15,195 nt of DNA from contig JAEWGG010000032.1 in NCBI GenBank assembly GCA_023388435.1, forward strand, positions 1 to 15,195, in the 5' to 3' direction. Positions within the stretch are counted from its first letter, which is position 1, and each line of letters starts with the position of its first letter. Source of the DNA: Bacillota bacterium. Lineage in GTDB: Bacteria > Bacillota > Clostridia > Saccharofermentanales > Fastidiosipilaceae. Below the pieces are notes generated by a model. That model searched no databases and was not told the origin of the DNA. It was given only the letters and a program-made list of their open reading frames with translations. The position numbers and the translations under genes were made by a program. This document shows, piece after piece, positions 6,598 through 14,471 of the stretch.

Positions 6598-7932
6598 ATG
6601 AGAAAAGGTCTTAAGCTTCCCCTGCTGAGTCTGCTCAGCGCGGCCCTGCTCGTCCCCAGTCTGACGGCCTGTGGTGGCGGGTCTGGTGGCACGCAGGAGG
6701 TCGCGGACTCGCCGGTACAAAAGATTATTGAACAGGCGCAAAACATGTCCCGCGATGAGCTCTACAAAAAGGCCATCGAAGAGTCCAAGGGCAAGACGAT
6801 GAATGGCATTGGCAACTCCAGCCGCGGCTCGGTGGCTGCCGAATCGTTCATTAAGGAACTGCAAAAGATTGACAGCTCCTATGATGGAAAAATCGAGTGG
6901 TCGCAGCCTAAGAACAACTCAATTTTTGAGACGCTCAGCGCCGACATCAACGGCAAGAGCGACAACAAGACCTACTCGATGACCCTGATCCAGGACGGCA
7001 ACCAGATTCAGAGCAAGATGCTCAAGCCCAAGCTCCTCCTGAACTACCTCCCTAAGGAATATAAGGAGGCCCAGGGGGTGAACGCGGAGAAGGACGGCAA
7101 CCCACTGACGCTGCAGACCCTAATCAAGGTCTTCATGGTCAACGATACGAATGGTAAGCAGATCAAGAACTGCTGGGATTTCGTCGCCAAGGGTGAGCGG
7201 CCGCTCTTCATGGGTGTCAACTCCGAGCCTATCGGCAAGAATTTCCTCTACATGCTGACCTCGGAGCAGTATTCGACCAAGATGAAAGAGGCCTTTGAGG
7301 CCCTTCCGCAGGATCAGCAGGCCTATTTCAAGCCGACCATCGAGGCCTGTGCCAAGGATGCTGAAGAGCTGGAACTGACGGCCCCCGACGCCAAGTACGG
7401 CCTGGCCTGGGTCAAGCTCTGGTGCAGCCAGTACAATGAGATGACCGATGACGGCCCCATCTGCAATCAGCTGGTGCAGAAGTCCGCCGCCGGTGAAACG
7501 GGCCTCCTCGTCTACTCCAAACTCCGCTCCATCGAAGAGTCCGCTGAAGTTTCGGTAAATAACGTCAAGGTCAGCGCCTATCAGGAGGGCTATAAGGGTA
7601 TTGGCGGCTACGGGTACAAGCATTATCTGCTCATTCCGCGCACCTCCCCCCTGCCCTGGACCGCCTGTGCATTCATCCACTATATGACCACACAGGCTGA
7701 AGGCTTTGCCGCCTGGGGCAAGGACATCGGCGGCTACTCCAGCAACCCCGCCTGCAACAAGGACCACAGCAAGGATGGCTACGTTGACGGGGCGGACAAG
7801 TTCCCGAACAAGAATGACCGCGGTTATGACTGGTGGGCCAAGGAGGGCGGCATCGTGCTCGAGGATCCCGTCTACTGCGCCGAGACTGCGGTGAACATGA
7901 GCGACTGGATCGACGGGCTGATCAAGCACTGA
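6598..7932 (+). CDS. ABC importer substrate-binding lipoprotein, putative ferric iron type
   Basis: This 444-residue protein starts with a lipoprotein signal: a basic start, a Leu-rich core and lipobox LTAC with lipidated Cys25, then a Gly/Ser linker. It would be tethered outside the membrane and hand substrate to the permease encoded next. The C-terminal part, WTACAFIHYMTTQAEGFAAW then GGYSSNP, resembles the last lobe of periplasmic ferric and related binding proteins (type II fold). The mature part has seven cysteines (192, 251, 276, 289, 357, 386, 427), many for a binding protein, and at least one cannot pair within the molecule. AGGAGG lies just upstream. It is the first gene of the operon, as is usual for the component needed in excess. 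The substrate is inferred from the neighbours and the DtxR-like box, not shown. Confidence 0.75.
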   Translation: MRKGLKLPLLSLLSAALLVPSLTACGGGSGGTQEVADSPVQKIIEQAQNMSRDELYKKAIEESKGKTMNGIGNSSRGSVAAESFIKELQKIDSSYDGKIEWSQPKNNSIFETLSADINGKSDNKTYSMTLIQDGNQIQSKMLKPKLLLNYLPKEYKEAQGVNAEKDGNPLTLQTLIKVFMVNDTNGKQIKNCWDFVAKGERPLFMGVNSEPIGKNFLYMLTSEQYSTKMKEAFEALPQDQQAYFKPTIEACAKDAEELELTAPDAKYGLAWVKLWCSQYNEMTDDGPICNQLVQKSAAGETGLLVYSKLRSIEESAEVSVNNVKVSAYQEGYKGIGGYGYKHYLLIPRTSPLPWTACAFIHYMTTQAEGFAAWGKDIGGYSSNPACNKDHSKDGYVDGADKFPNKNDRGYDWWAKEGGIVLEDPVYCAETAVNMSDWIDGLIKH

Positions 7933-7955
7933 TCCCTATGAATACCATAACGTGC

Positions 7956-7981
7956 AGGGGCCGCCACATCTGACGGCCCCT
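7956..7981 (+). promoter_or_regulatory. Intercistronic hairpin between binding protein and permease
   Basis: AGGGGCCG (7956-7963) pairs perfectly with CGGCCCCT (7974-7981) around a 10-base loop, without a following T-run. Such stems after the first gene of importer operons commonly stabilise the upstream message or cause partial termination, giving more binding protein than permease. That role is inferred. Confidence 0.5.
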
Positions 7982-8003
7982 CTCCCTATAGTCAGGAGCC
8001 CCT

Positions 8004-9827
8004 ATGGACCACTTAGCCTTGGCTCGGGGTAGTCGCTGGACCCAGTTCAGTCGGCGCCTCGCACAGTTTCTCTCCAAACCGCAGAACCTGATTCTGCTCC
8101 TACTGGGCATCGTGCTCACACTGACCACGGTCATGCCCATGCTCACGATCCTGAATGACAGCATCTCCCTGCATGTCGGCTCAGTGGACGCCCAGCGTGT
8201 AGGCCGCGATGAGGGCTACACCCTCTTTAACTGGCTGGACCTCTTCACAGGCAAGCTCGCCAGAAGAAATCTCTGGCTCCCCCTCCTGAATTCGGTTCTT
8301 CTGTCCAGTCTGGCCTGCTTCATCGCCGTGCTCTTCGGCGGCATCTTCGCCTATCTGATCACGCGCACCGACCTTAAGTTCAAACGCTATCTCAGCGCGA
8401 TTTTTATCTTTCCTTACATCATGCCCCAGTGGACCCTCGCCGTGGTCTGGCAAAACGTCTTCAACAGCCAGGCCGTAACTGGAGGCTCGAACGGCCTTCT
8501 GGCCTCAGTCTTTGGCATCCAGATGCCCCAGTGGTGGTGCCAGGGTCTCTTCCCCTCGGCACTGGTTCTGGGCATTCACTACGCGGCCTTCTCCTACATT
8601 CTGATCGGCGGTATCTTCCGCAATATGGACGCCAACCTGGAGGAGGCGGCAAGCATTCTGAACACCCCACGCTGGAGAATTTTCGCCCGGGTGACCCTCC
8701 CTATGGTCAAGCCGGCCATCCTCTCCACCGTGCTTCTGGTCTTCAGCAGCGCCATGGGCAGCTACCCTGTACCGCACTACCTGAATTACACGACCCTGTC
8801 GACAAAATACATTGATATGAATGTCAATCGTGCTGGTCAGGCCAGTATACTCGCCATCATTATGATCCTCTTCGGGGTGGCCATACTGCTCATCAACCAG
8901 CGCACAACCAGCGGACGCAAGAGCTACACGACGGTCTCCGGCAAGTCCGGTCAGGCCTCCAAGTTCCACCTGGGAAAGCTTGGCCGCTATCTGATCGCCT
9001 TCGTCCTCATGCTCCTGACATTTTTCACGAGCGTCTTCCCGGTCATCTCCTTTGCCTTTGAAACCTTCTTACCGAATCCCGGCGACTACAGCTTCTTCCG
9101 CAGCTGGGACACGGCCAACCTCACCACCAAGTGGTGGCTCAACACCAGCGCCACGGATGGCGGCATGTTTGGCCAGAAGGGCATCTTGTATAACTCAGCT
9201 ATCTGGCAGGCCTTTGGCGGCAGCGTCCTCGTGGCCGTCTGCTGCGCCCTCTTTGCGGGCACCCTGGGCCTCCTGGTCGGCTACTGTGTCAGTAAGAACC
9301 GCCGCAGCCGCTTTGCTGCCTATGTCAACAGCATCGCCTTCTTGCCCTACCTCCTCCCCAGTCTGGCAGTCGGCGTCTCGTTCTTCATCTTCGGCTCCCG
9401 CCTGGGTATCTACAATACCTACGGCCTGCTGATCCTGACAGGTACCATCAAGTACATACCCTTCGCCTCCCGAAGCTCACTCAACTCCATGCTGCAGCTG
9501 AGTGGCGAGATTGAGGAATCGGCCATCATCCACAACATTCCCTGGGTCAAGCGCATGTGCCGCATCATCATCCCAATCCAGAAGTCGGCCATCCTGAGCG
9601 GTTACCTCCTCCCTTTCATGACCTGTATCCGCGAACTGACCCTTTTTATGATGCTCTGCTCACAGACCAAGTTACTCACCCTGCTCCTGGGCTACTTCGA
9701 CGAGATGGGCCTCTACGCCTTCTCTGCAGGCATCAACTTCATCCTTATCCTCTTTATTATTTTCTGCAACACCATAGTCAATAAGCTGACAGGTGCCAGC
9801 CTGGATGAGGGCCTGGGCGGTAAATAG
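8004..9827 (+). CDS. ABC importer permease, fused double-module (FbpB-like)
   Basis: This 607-residue membrane protein is two permease domains in one chain, as in ferric iron (FbpB/SfuB) and some other importers. Each half has about six hydrophobic segments. Each carries the cytoplasmic coupling motif that contacts the ATPase: a canonical EEAA...LP at Glu213-Glu214, and a weaker copy EESA...IP at Glu504-Glu505. The first membrane segment (LILLLLGIVLTLTTVMPML) follows a basic cytoplasmic start. A soluble, basic stretch near residues 300-325 links the halves. A Trp-rich outward loop (SWDTANLTTKWWLNTS) lies in the second half. AGGAG is seven bases before the ATG. Only one copy of each importer gene is present, so the fused permease would serve as the whole channel. 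Confidence 0.85.
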   Translation: MDHLALARGSRWTQFSRRLAQFLSKPQNLILLLLGIVLTLTTVMPMLTILNDSISLHVGSVDAQRVGRDEGYTLFNWLDLFTGKLARRNLWLPLLNSVLLSSLACFIAVLFGGIFAYLITRTDLKFKRYLSAIFIFPYIMPQWTLAVVWQNVFNSQAVTGGSNGLLASVFGIQMPQWWCQGLFPSALVLGIHYAAFSYILIGGIFRNMDANLEEAASILNTPRWRIFARVTLPMVKPAILSTVLLVFSSAMGSYPVPHYLNYTTLSTKYIDMNVNRAGQASILAIIMILFGVAILLINQRTTSGRKSYTTVSGKSGQASKFHLGKLGRYLIAFVLMLLTFFTSVFPVISFAFETFLPNPGDYSFFRSWDTANLTTKWWLNTSATDGGMFGQKGILYNSAIWQAFGGSVLVAVCCALFAGTLGLLVGYCVSKNRRSRFAAYVNSIAFLPYLLPSLAVGVSFFIFGSRLGIYNTYGLLILTGTIKYIPFASRSSLNSMLQLSGEIEESAIIHNIPWVKRMCRIIIPIQKSAILSGYLLPFMTCIRELTLFMMLCSQTKLLTLLLGYFDEMGLYAFSAGINFILILFIIFCNTIVNKLTGASLDEGLGGK

Positions 9828-9915
9828 GACGGAGTCCTGGTCCACAAAAGGCCAGACTACTGCTACGATTCACAAGGTCCAGCGGAGGCTGGGCCAGCTA
9901 CGAAAGAGGTAACAT

Positions 9916-11559
9916 ATGGCGGAAATCATCCTCGAAAACATTGTCAAGCGTTGGGACAGCTTCTATGCGGTGGACCACCTCGACATGCACATTCCCGACA
10001 AGTCTTTTATCACCCTGCTGGGGCCCTCGGGCTGCGGCAAGACGACGACCCTGCGCATGATCGCCGGGCTGGAGACCCCCACTGAGGGCCGCATCACGAT
10101 TGATGGGAAAGTCGTCTTCGACAGTGAGGCCGGCATCAACGTCCCAGCCAACCGGCGCAACGTTGGCTTCCTTTTCCAGAACTACGCCCTGTGGCCGAAT
10201 ATGACGGTCTATGAGAACATCAGCTTCGGCCTGAGCAACATCAATAAGGAACTGCCAGAGCGTGACCTGGAGGCCCTGGCCCTGAGTGACTGCCTGCGCA
10301 TTGCCGAGCACCCAAGCCAGCTGCAGGACTGTTTCGCTGAGGCCCGCAATAAAAAGGGACAGCGGGACAAGCGCCTGCTGCGCCAGCTCCTCATCGACCG
10401 CTTTAGAAGCTTCGGACTGGCGGCGGAGCGGATCATCAAGGCCTTCCACGCTGAGGTGGAAGCAGGAGCTCTGGCAAGTTTTGCCCAGAACTGCCGCGAG
10501 GACCTGGAACAGCGCCAGAAGAAGCTGGCCGCGGAGGGCAAGACCTATGATGCGGAATTCTGCATAGTCCAAAACGGGGCAAGAATCCTCAAGCAGCGCA
10601 AGCTGAACCGTGAGGAAATTGACCTCCGCGTCCACGAGGTGGCCCGCATTGTCAAGATTGGTATGTTCATGGATCGCTACCCCTCGGAACTCTCAGGAGG
10701 CCAGCAGCAGCGTGTGGCCATCGCCCGCACCCTGGCCCCCAAGCCGAGAGTCCTCTTTATGGATGAACCCCTGTCCAACCTGGATGCCAAGCTCCGCCTG
10801 GAGATGCGCCAGGAACTCCAGCGCCTGCACTTTGACACGGGCGGGACGGTGATCTACGTCACCCACGACCAGATGGAGGCCATGACCCTGGCCACTAAGA
10901 TCTGCCTGATTGAGAACGGGGTGCTCCAGCAGTACGCTCCTCCTCTGGAAGTCTACAACCACCCGAAGAATGTCTTTGTCGCGGACTTCGTGGGTAGTCC
11001 TTCCATCAACTTCATTGAGGCCCGAGTCACTGCGGACCAGGGGCAGAAGCTCCAGCTTGAGGCCCTGGGAGACCGGCAGCTCGACTTTGTCGCAGAGGGG
11101 AGCTTCAGTCTCCAGACAGCTCAGAAAGAACAGGAAGAAGGCCTCTCTGCCGAGCGTCAGATGCGCGAGGAACGCCGTAAGAAAAAGGGGCACGTCGAGA
11201 AGGGCAACAAAGACCAGGTCTTCCCCTACCACATCGCCACAGTGGAAGCAGTGGCCCGCGACAAACACCTTCAGCTGAGTGCTGAGGATCTGGTACTAGG
11301 CCTTCGTCCCGAGGACTGCGTCCTCTATGACGATGCTCAGAAGGGACTGCCCGTGGAGGTCTACTCGGTCATGCCTACCGGTATGGAGACAACGGTGCGC
11401 CTGCGCCACGGAAACTTCCTCCTGACGGCGGTGGTCTTCGGAGCTGTGGTCTACCCCATCGGGCAGAAACTGGGCCTGGGCTTCGCTCCAGGCAAGGCCA
11501 AGCTCTTTAGCCGCCAGACGGGCCAGTTGCTCGCTGAGGGCAGCCTCAAGAGCTGCTAG
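9916..11559 (+). CDS. ABC importer ATPase with large cysteine-containing insertion
   Basis: This 547-residue protein powers the importer. Walker A is GPSGCGKTT (36-44). The Q-loop is FLFQNYALWPNMTVYENISF. The signature is LSGGQQQR (259-266), Walker B is LFMDEP (280-285), the D-loop is SNLDAK, and the switch His317 is in VTHDQ. A C-terminal regulatory region of the MalK/FbpC kind (TOBE-like) follows, with LGLRPEDC. The usual length is about 350. Two additions explain the excess. About 120 helical, charged residues (107-228), with Cys126, Cys139, Cys193 and Cys216, sit between the Q-loop and the signature. A Lys/Glu-rich stretch (about 400-430) sits in the C-terminal domain. The reading frame is continuous on both sides, so this is an in-frame insertion. 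An AGAGG site precedes the ATG. A role as a regulatory or metal-sensing insert is speculation. Confidence 0.9.
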   Translation: MAEIILENIVKRWDSFYAVDHLDMHIPDKSFITLLGPSGCGKTTTLRMIAGLETPTEGRITIDGKVVFDSEAGINVPANRRNVGFLFQNYALWPNMTVYENISFGLSNINKELPERDLEALALSDCLRIAEHPSQLQDCFAEARNKKGQRDKRLLRQLLIDRFRSFGLAAERIIKAFHAEVEAGALASFAQNCREDLEQRQKKLAAEGKTYDAEFCIVQNGARILKQRKLNREEIDLRVHEVARIVKIGMFMDRYPSELSGGQQQRVAIARTLAPKPRVLFMDEPLSNLDAKLRLEMRQELQRLHFDTGGTVIYVTHDQMEAMTLATKICLIENGVLQQYAPPLEVYNHPKNVFVADFVGSPSINFIEARVTADQGQKLQLEALGDRQLDFVAEGSFSLQTAQKEQEEGLSAERQMREERRKKKGHVEKGNKDQVFPYHIATVEAVARDKHLQLSAEDLVLGLRPEDCVLYDDAQKGLPVEVYSVMPTGMETTVRLRHGNFLLTAVVFGAVVYPIGQKLGLGFAPGKAKLFSRQTGQLLAEGSLKSC

Positions 11560-11605
11560 AGAGCGCTGCGCGGAAACTGCATTGAAGCCCCACAGACATA
11601 GCGTA

Positions 11606-11645
11606 AAGCCCCAGTCCTCCCGCTGAGGATTGGGGCTTCTTATCT
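11606..11645 (+). terminator. Terminator of the ABC importer operon
   Basis: A 14-bp stem pairs AAGCCCCAGTCCTC (11606-11619) with GAGGATTGGGGCTT (11625-11638), with one G-T pair and a 5-base loop. It is followed by CTTATCT, a modest T-rich tail. It lies 46 bases after the ATPase stop. The dehydrogenase gene converges on it from the other side, but the minus-strand tail (TTTACG) is weak. Confidence 0.75.
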
Positions 11646-11751
11646 CAAGTCTTATTATTCCAAGTTCTCCGGACATCGCGCCCAGGGGCGCTGCTTCCTC
11701 CTTCCAGAGCCTCCCGCTTCCCTGCTCCAGCTAGCTGGCGCGCATAAGGCC

Positions 11752-12606
11752 TTAGTCCTCACGGTAATGCTTTATCAGGGCCTGGGTGCCAAGGTTTCCA
11801 TAGCCCCTCTCTACCAGCTCCTCCAGTATGAGCTTAAGGGCCTGAGTCAGGGGATACTGGCCTTCTCTCGCCCCTTCCTGGCCCAGACGTATATCCTTCA
11901 GGAAGTGTTTCAGATAAAAACCTGGGGCCATATCAGCTGTGAGCATCTTCGGACCATTATTCTCCGCCTGCCAGGAAGCCGCGGATCCGTGGCAAATGAC
12001 ATCCAGGACCTGCTGGGTATCCAGACCCTGAGCCTCAGCATAGGCCAGGGCCTCCGCGACACCACCCAGAGCCCCCGCAATACAGATCTGGTTCGCCAGT
12101 TTCGTATGCTGTCCCTGACCGGCCTCCCCCATATAGTTGATACGGGCACAGAAGGCGGCAAAAATCGGCTCCATTTTTTTGAAGGCCTCCAGATCTCCAC
12201 CAACCATCATGGAGAGCCGTCCCTCTCGGGCTCCCCGATCCCCTCCCGTCACCGGGGCATCCAGGGCCCTAAGCTCCCGCCGGGACGCCACCTCGGCAAT
12301 GCGCCGGGCCAGTTCTGGCGAAGAGGTGGTCATGTCACAGACGATGCTGCCAGGGCTGGCGGAGTCCAGGATCCCAGCGGGTGCGAAGTAGACCTCCTCC
12401 ACGTCCCGTACAAATCCCACAATAGTCATGATGGCCTCAGCTCCCACCACAGCCTCGGCAAGACTCCCCGCCACACGGGCGCAGTCCGCCAGGGCCTGGG
12501 CCTTTTCCGTAGAGCGATTGTAAAGCAGCAGCTCATGTCCCTGAGCTGCCAGATGCCGTACCATGGGCGCGCCCATGACTCCCGTTCCCACAAAGGCAAT
12601 GCGCAT
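11752..12606 (-). CDS. NAD(P)-dependent beta-hydroxyacid dehydrogenase (3-hydroxyisobutyrate dehydrogenase family)
   Basis: This 284-residue enzyme is of the 3-hydroxyisobutyrate / tartronate semialdehyde reductase family, which interconverts beta-hydroxyacids and their semialdehydes. The N-terminal nucleotide fold is FVGTGVMGAPM (5-15). Arg31 in YNRST favours NADPH. The substrate loop is DAPVTGGDRGA (116-126), followed by GRLSMMVGG. The catalytic Lys169 is in GQGQHTKLANQ, and a conserved KDIRLG lies near the C-terminus. I chose the ATG at 12606 over an in-frame ATG 60 bases upstream. GGGAGGTG (12618-12611) lies just before it, the Rossmann fold starts at once (MRIAFVGTG), and the -10 box lies inside the longer version. 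The physiological substrate is not clear, and the neighbouring purine permease gives no firm hint. Confidence 0.9.
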   Translation of the reverse strand: MRIAFVGTGVMGAPMVRHLAAQGHELLLYNRSTEKAQALADCARVAGSLAEAVVGAEAIMTIVGFVRDVEEVYFAPAGILDSASPGSIVCDMTTSSPELARRIAEVASRRELRALDAPVTGGDRGAREGRLSMMVGGDLEAFKKMEPIFAAFCARINYMGEAGQGQHTKLANQICIAGALGGVAEALAYAEAQGLDTQQVLDVICHGSAASWQAENNGPKMLTADMAPGFYLKHFLKDIRLGQEGAREGQYPLTQALKLILEELVERGYGNLGTQALIKHYRED

Positions 12607-12610
12607 ATTG

Positions 12611-12618
12611 CACCTCCC
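12611..12618 (-). promoter_or_regulatory. Ribosome binding site fixing the dehydrogenase start
   Basis: On the minus strand GGGAGGTG sits four bases before the ATG at 12606. The alternative upstream ATG at 12666 has no comparable site. Confidence 0.8.
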
Positions 12619-12631
12619 GGTTTTTCTTTCC

Positions 12632-12637
12632 ATTATA
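12632..12637 (-). promoter_or_regulatory. -10 box for the dehydrogenase gene
   Basis: TATAAT is perfect on the minus strand. The best -35 is TTGTAA at a short 15-base spacing, so the promoter is only fair. The start point would be near 12625, giving a short leader that holds the ribosome binding site. Confidence 0.5.
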
Positions 12638-12748
12638 CGTCTTGTGGAAAGCTTACAAACTGACAAAACAACTTTCCTCAGTTATACAAAAATGCCCTAA
12701 TTCGAAATTAATTTATCTATTTTCTGCCCAGGAGCCAGTCCATGGGCG

Positions 12749-12754
12749 TATAAT
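12749..12754 (+). promoter_or_regulatory. -10 box for the NCS2 permease gene
   Basis: TATAAT is perfect, but no -35 resembling TTGACA lies 16-19 bases upstream (TGCCCA is the best). The promoter may need an activator. It leaves a leader of about 65 bases containing AGGGG (12768-12772) opposite CCCCT (12794-12798), with an inner GTGC-GCAA-G tetraloop-like element. GAGG (12815-12818) precedes the ATG at 12827. An AT-rich partial palindrome (TAATTCGAAATTA, 12698-12710) lies between this promoter and the divergent one. Confidence 0.45.
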
Positions 12755-12826
12755 ACTCACATATCTCAGGGGGAGGGTCCCGTGCGCAAGCCACCCCTAA
12801 GAAAATTCTGGAAGTGAGGTTTTCCC

Positions 12827-14242
12827 ATGCAGTTCAAGTCCAGTTCTACGATCCCCACGCGGGTGGAGAACATCTATCAGCTGGAGGGCCGCGTCCCCAT
12901 CGCCAAGGCCATTCCCTTTGGCCTTCAGCACGTCCTGGCCATGTTCGTCGCGAATGTCGCGCCTATACTTATTGTGGCCCAGGTCGCCATTTACAACGGT
13001 CAGACCTTTTCCCCCGTAGACACTGCCCGCCTCATTCAGAACGCCATGTTCATCGCTGGAATCGGCACGATGATTCAGCTCTATCCGCTCTGGAAGGTCG
13101 GAGCTAAGCTCCCCGTGGTGATGGGCGTCAGCTTTACCTTCGTCTCGGCCATGCTGGTTCTGGCCCAGCGGGATTATGGCCTGATGATCGGCGCCATCAT
13201 TGTCGGTGGTTGTATTGAGGGCTGCCTGGGACTCACGGTACGCTACTGGAAGCGTTTCGTCGCCCCCATCGTCAGCGCCTGCGTCGTGACGACCATCGGT
13301 TTCTCTCTGCTCGGTGTGGGCATTGGCTCTTTCGCCAAGTCCGCAGCCTATGACTTTGGCAGCTGGCAGAACCTCCTGGTCGCCCTGATCACACTCTCCT
13401 CCTGTCTTCTCTTCCAGGCCTTTGCCAAGGGCTTCTGGAAGCAGCTGAATGTCCTCTTCGGCCTCATCGTCGGCTATATCATCGCCATCTGCTTCGGCAT
13501 GGTAGACTTTTCCAAAATTCAGACCAGCGTCCAGGAAATGGGTGTCATCTCCTTCCCCATGCTCCTGCATTTCACACCTAAGTTCGAAATCGGCGCCATC
13601 ATCTCGGTCACGCTTATCTTCTTCGTCTCGGCGGCTGAGACCATCGGCGACACCACCGCCATCTGCACAGGTGGCCTGGGCCGCGACATAAGTCAGAAAG
13701 AGATCAGCGGCTCGCTCTGCTGCGACGGCTTCATCTCTGCCATCTCTGGCGGTGTCTTCGGCTGTACCCCCATCACCTCCTTCAGCCAGAATGTGGGACT
13801 GGTCGCCATGACCAGGGTTGTCAACCGCTTCACCATTATGTTCGGCGCCATCACCCTCCTGCTGGCGGGCCTCTTCCCGCCGATTGGTGCCATTTTTTCC
13901 ACCCTTCCCGACTGTGTGCTGGGTGGCTGTACAGTCATCATGTTCGGTTCCATCATCGTCTCCGGTGTCACCATGCTGGCCAACTGCGGACTGGACCACC
14001 GCAATACGCTGATTGCGGCAACGGCCTTCTCTGTAGGTATCGGCGTGACACAGGTCGAAGGCTTCTTCTCGCACATGCCGCAGATTGTCTCTGACATCTT
14101 CTCAGGAAACCCTGTGGCGGGTGTCTTCGTCACAGCTATGATCCTTTCACTGACCCTTCCCGGTAAGCGTGAGCAGCAGGCCGAGGCGGCGCAAGCGCCA
14201 GCGGCAGTCAGCGAGGAGCCCAGCCAGCCCGAGCAGAATTAA
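12827..14242 (+). CDS. NCS2 family xanthine/urate-type purine permease
   Basis: This 471-residue protein is a polytopic membrane transporter of the nucleobase-cation symporter 2 family, importing a purine base with a proton or sodium ion. The family marks are clear. GLQHVLAMF has His35. SAAETIGDTTA in TM8 has Glu271, and Asp300 is in CCDGF. The signature QNVGLVAMTRVVNR (321-334) includes Gln321 and Asn322. These match the functional set of E. coli XanQ (E272, D304, Q324, N325). QN with MT in the signature favours xanthine or urate over uracil. The C-terminal tail (from about 445) is Ala/Glu/Gln/Pro-rich and cytoplasmic. The gene stands alone, divergent from the dehydrogenase and followed by its own terminator. 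I see no complete purine riboswitch. Confidence 0.9.
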   Translation: MQFKSSSTIPTRVENIYQLEGRVPIAKAIPFGLQHVLAMFVANVAPILIVAQVAIYNGQTFSPVDTARLIQNAMFIAGIGTMIQLYPLWKVGAKLPVVMGVSFTFVSAMLVLAQRDYGLMIGAIIVGGCIEGCLGLTVRYWKRFVAPIVSACVVTTIGFSLLGVGIGSFAKSAAYDFGSWQNLLVALITLSSCLLFQAFAKGFWKQLNVLFGLIVGYIIAICFGMVDFSKIQTSVQEMGVISFPMLLHFTPKFEIGAIISVTLIFFVSAAETIGDTTAICTGGLGRDISQKEISGSLCCDGFISAISGGVFGCTPITSFSQNVGLVAMTRVVNRFTIMFGAITLLLAGLFPPIGAIFSTLPDCVLGGCTVIMFGSIIVSGVTMLANCGLDHRNTLIAATAFSVGIGVTQVEGFFSHMPQIVSDIFSGNPVAGVFVTAMILSLTLPGKREQQAEAAQAPAAVSEEPSQPEQN

Positions 14243-14282
14243 AGCCGTAATAACCAGGCCTCCAGGGCCATAAACTGAGCAC

Positions 14283-14325
14283 AGCGCTCGTGTTCCCAGA
14301 CTGGGAAGGCGAGCGCTATTTTTTT
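14283..14325 (+). terminator. Terminator of the NCS2 permease gene
   Basis: AGCGCTCG (14283-14290) pairs with CGAGCGCT (14310-14317), with an inner stem TTCCC/GGGAA, followed by A and seven T. It starts 40 bases after the permease stop. Confidence 0.9.
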
Positions 14326-14400
14326 GGTAAAAAAATTTTGCAGAGGAGCAGCCGCTCAGGACATAGAGCGGAAGCTGCAACACATTTCGAACGCGGCCTC

Positions 14401-14438
14401 AATTAAAACGAGCTCCTGCCGGATGGACAGGAGCTCGT
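14401..14438 (-). terminator. Terminator of the rubrerythrin gene
   Basis: An 11-bp stem ACGAGCTCCTG/CAGGAGCTCGT (14408-14418 with 14428-14438) is followed on the minus strand by TTTTAATT. On the plus strand it is followed by CAGATCTTTTTG, so it may also act as a second stop for plus-strand transcripts. The stretch from 14326 to 14400 holds nothing else I can name. Confidence 0.85.
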
Positions 14439-14471
14439 CAGATCTTTTTGCACTCTTATGAGGGCTGAGAC

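Noticed and set aside
7120..7929. A 269-codon minus-strand frame opposite the binding protein gene
   Set aside because: The plus strand carries a lipoprotein signal, a ribosome binding site and binding-protein features; the antisense peptide shows none.
11727..11738. A perfect 12-base palindrome CCAGCTAGCTGG and a nearby GCGCC/GGCGC hairpin (11678-11691) downstream of the dehydrogenase
   Set aside because: Neither is followed by a T-run on either strand, and short GC-rich palindromes are expected by chance here. I do not call them terminators or operators.
11767..12663. A 298-codon plus-strand open frame opposite the dehydrogenase
   Set aside because: The opposite strand encodes all motifs of the 3-hydroxyisobutyrate dehydrogenase family, and the plus-strand peptide is low in plausibility.
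12607..12666. A 20-residue N-terminal extension of the dehydrogenase starting at 12666
   Set aside because: The extension would include the -10 box and ribosome binding site. The Rossmann fold begins at the ATG at 12606, which has a good Shine-Dalgarno sequence.
12749..12826. A purine riboswitch before the NCS2 permease, suggested by TATAAT...ATAT
   Set aside because: The conserved core and the two kissing loops of that riboswitch are missing and the leader is only about 65 bases.
12797..14074. A 425-codon minus-strand open frame opposite the purine permease gene
   Set aside because: It is antisense to a clear NCS2 transporter, its peptide is an implausible Asp/Gly/His/Glu-rich mixture, and no family motif appears. 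It arises from the GC-rich codon pattern of the true gene.
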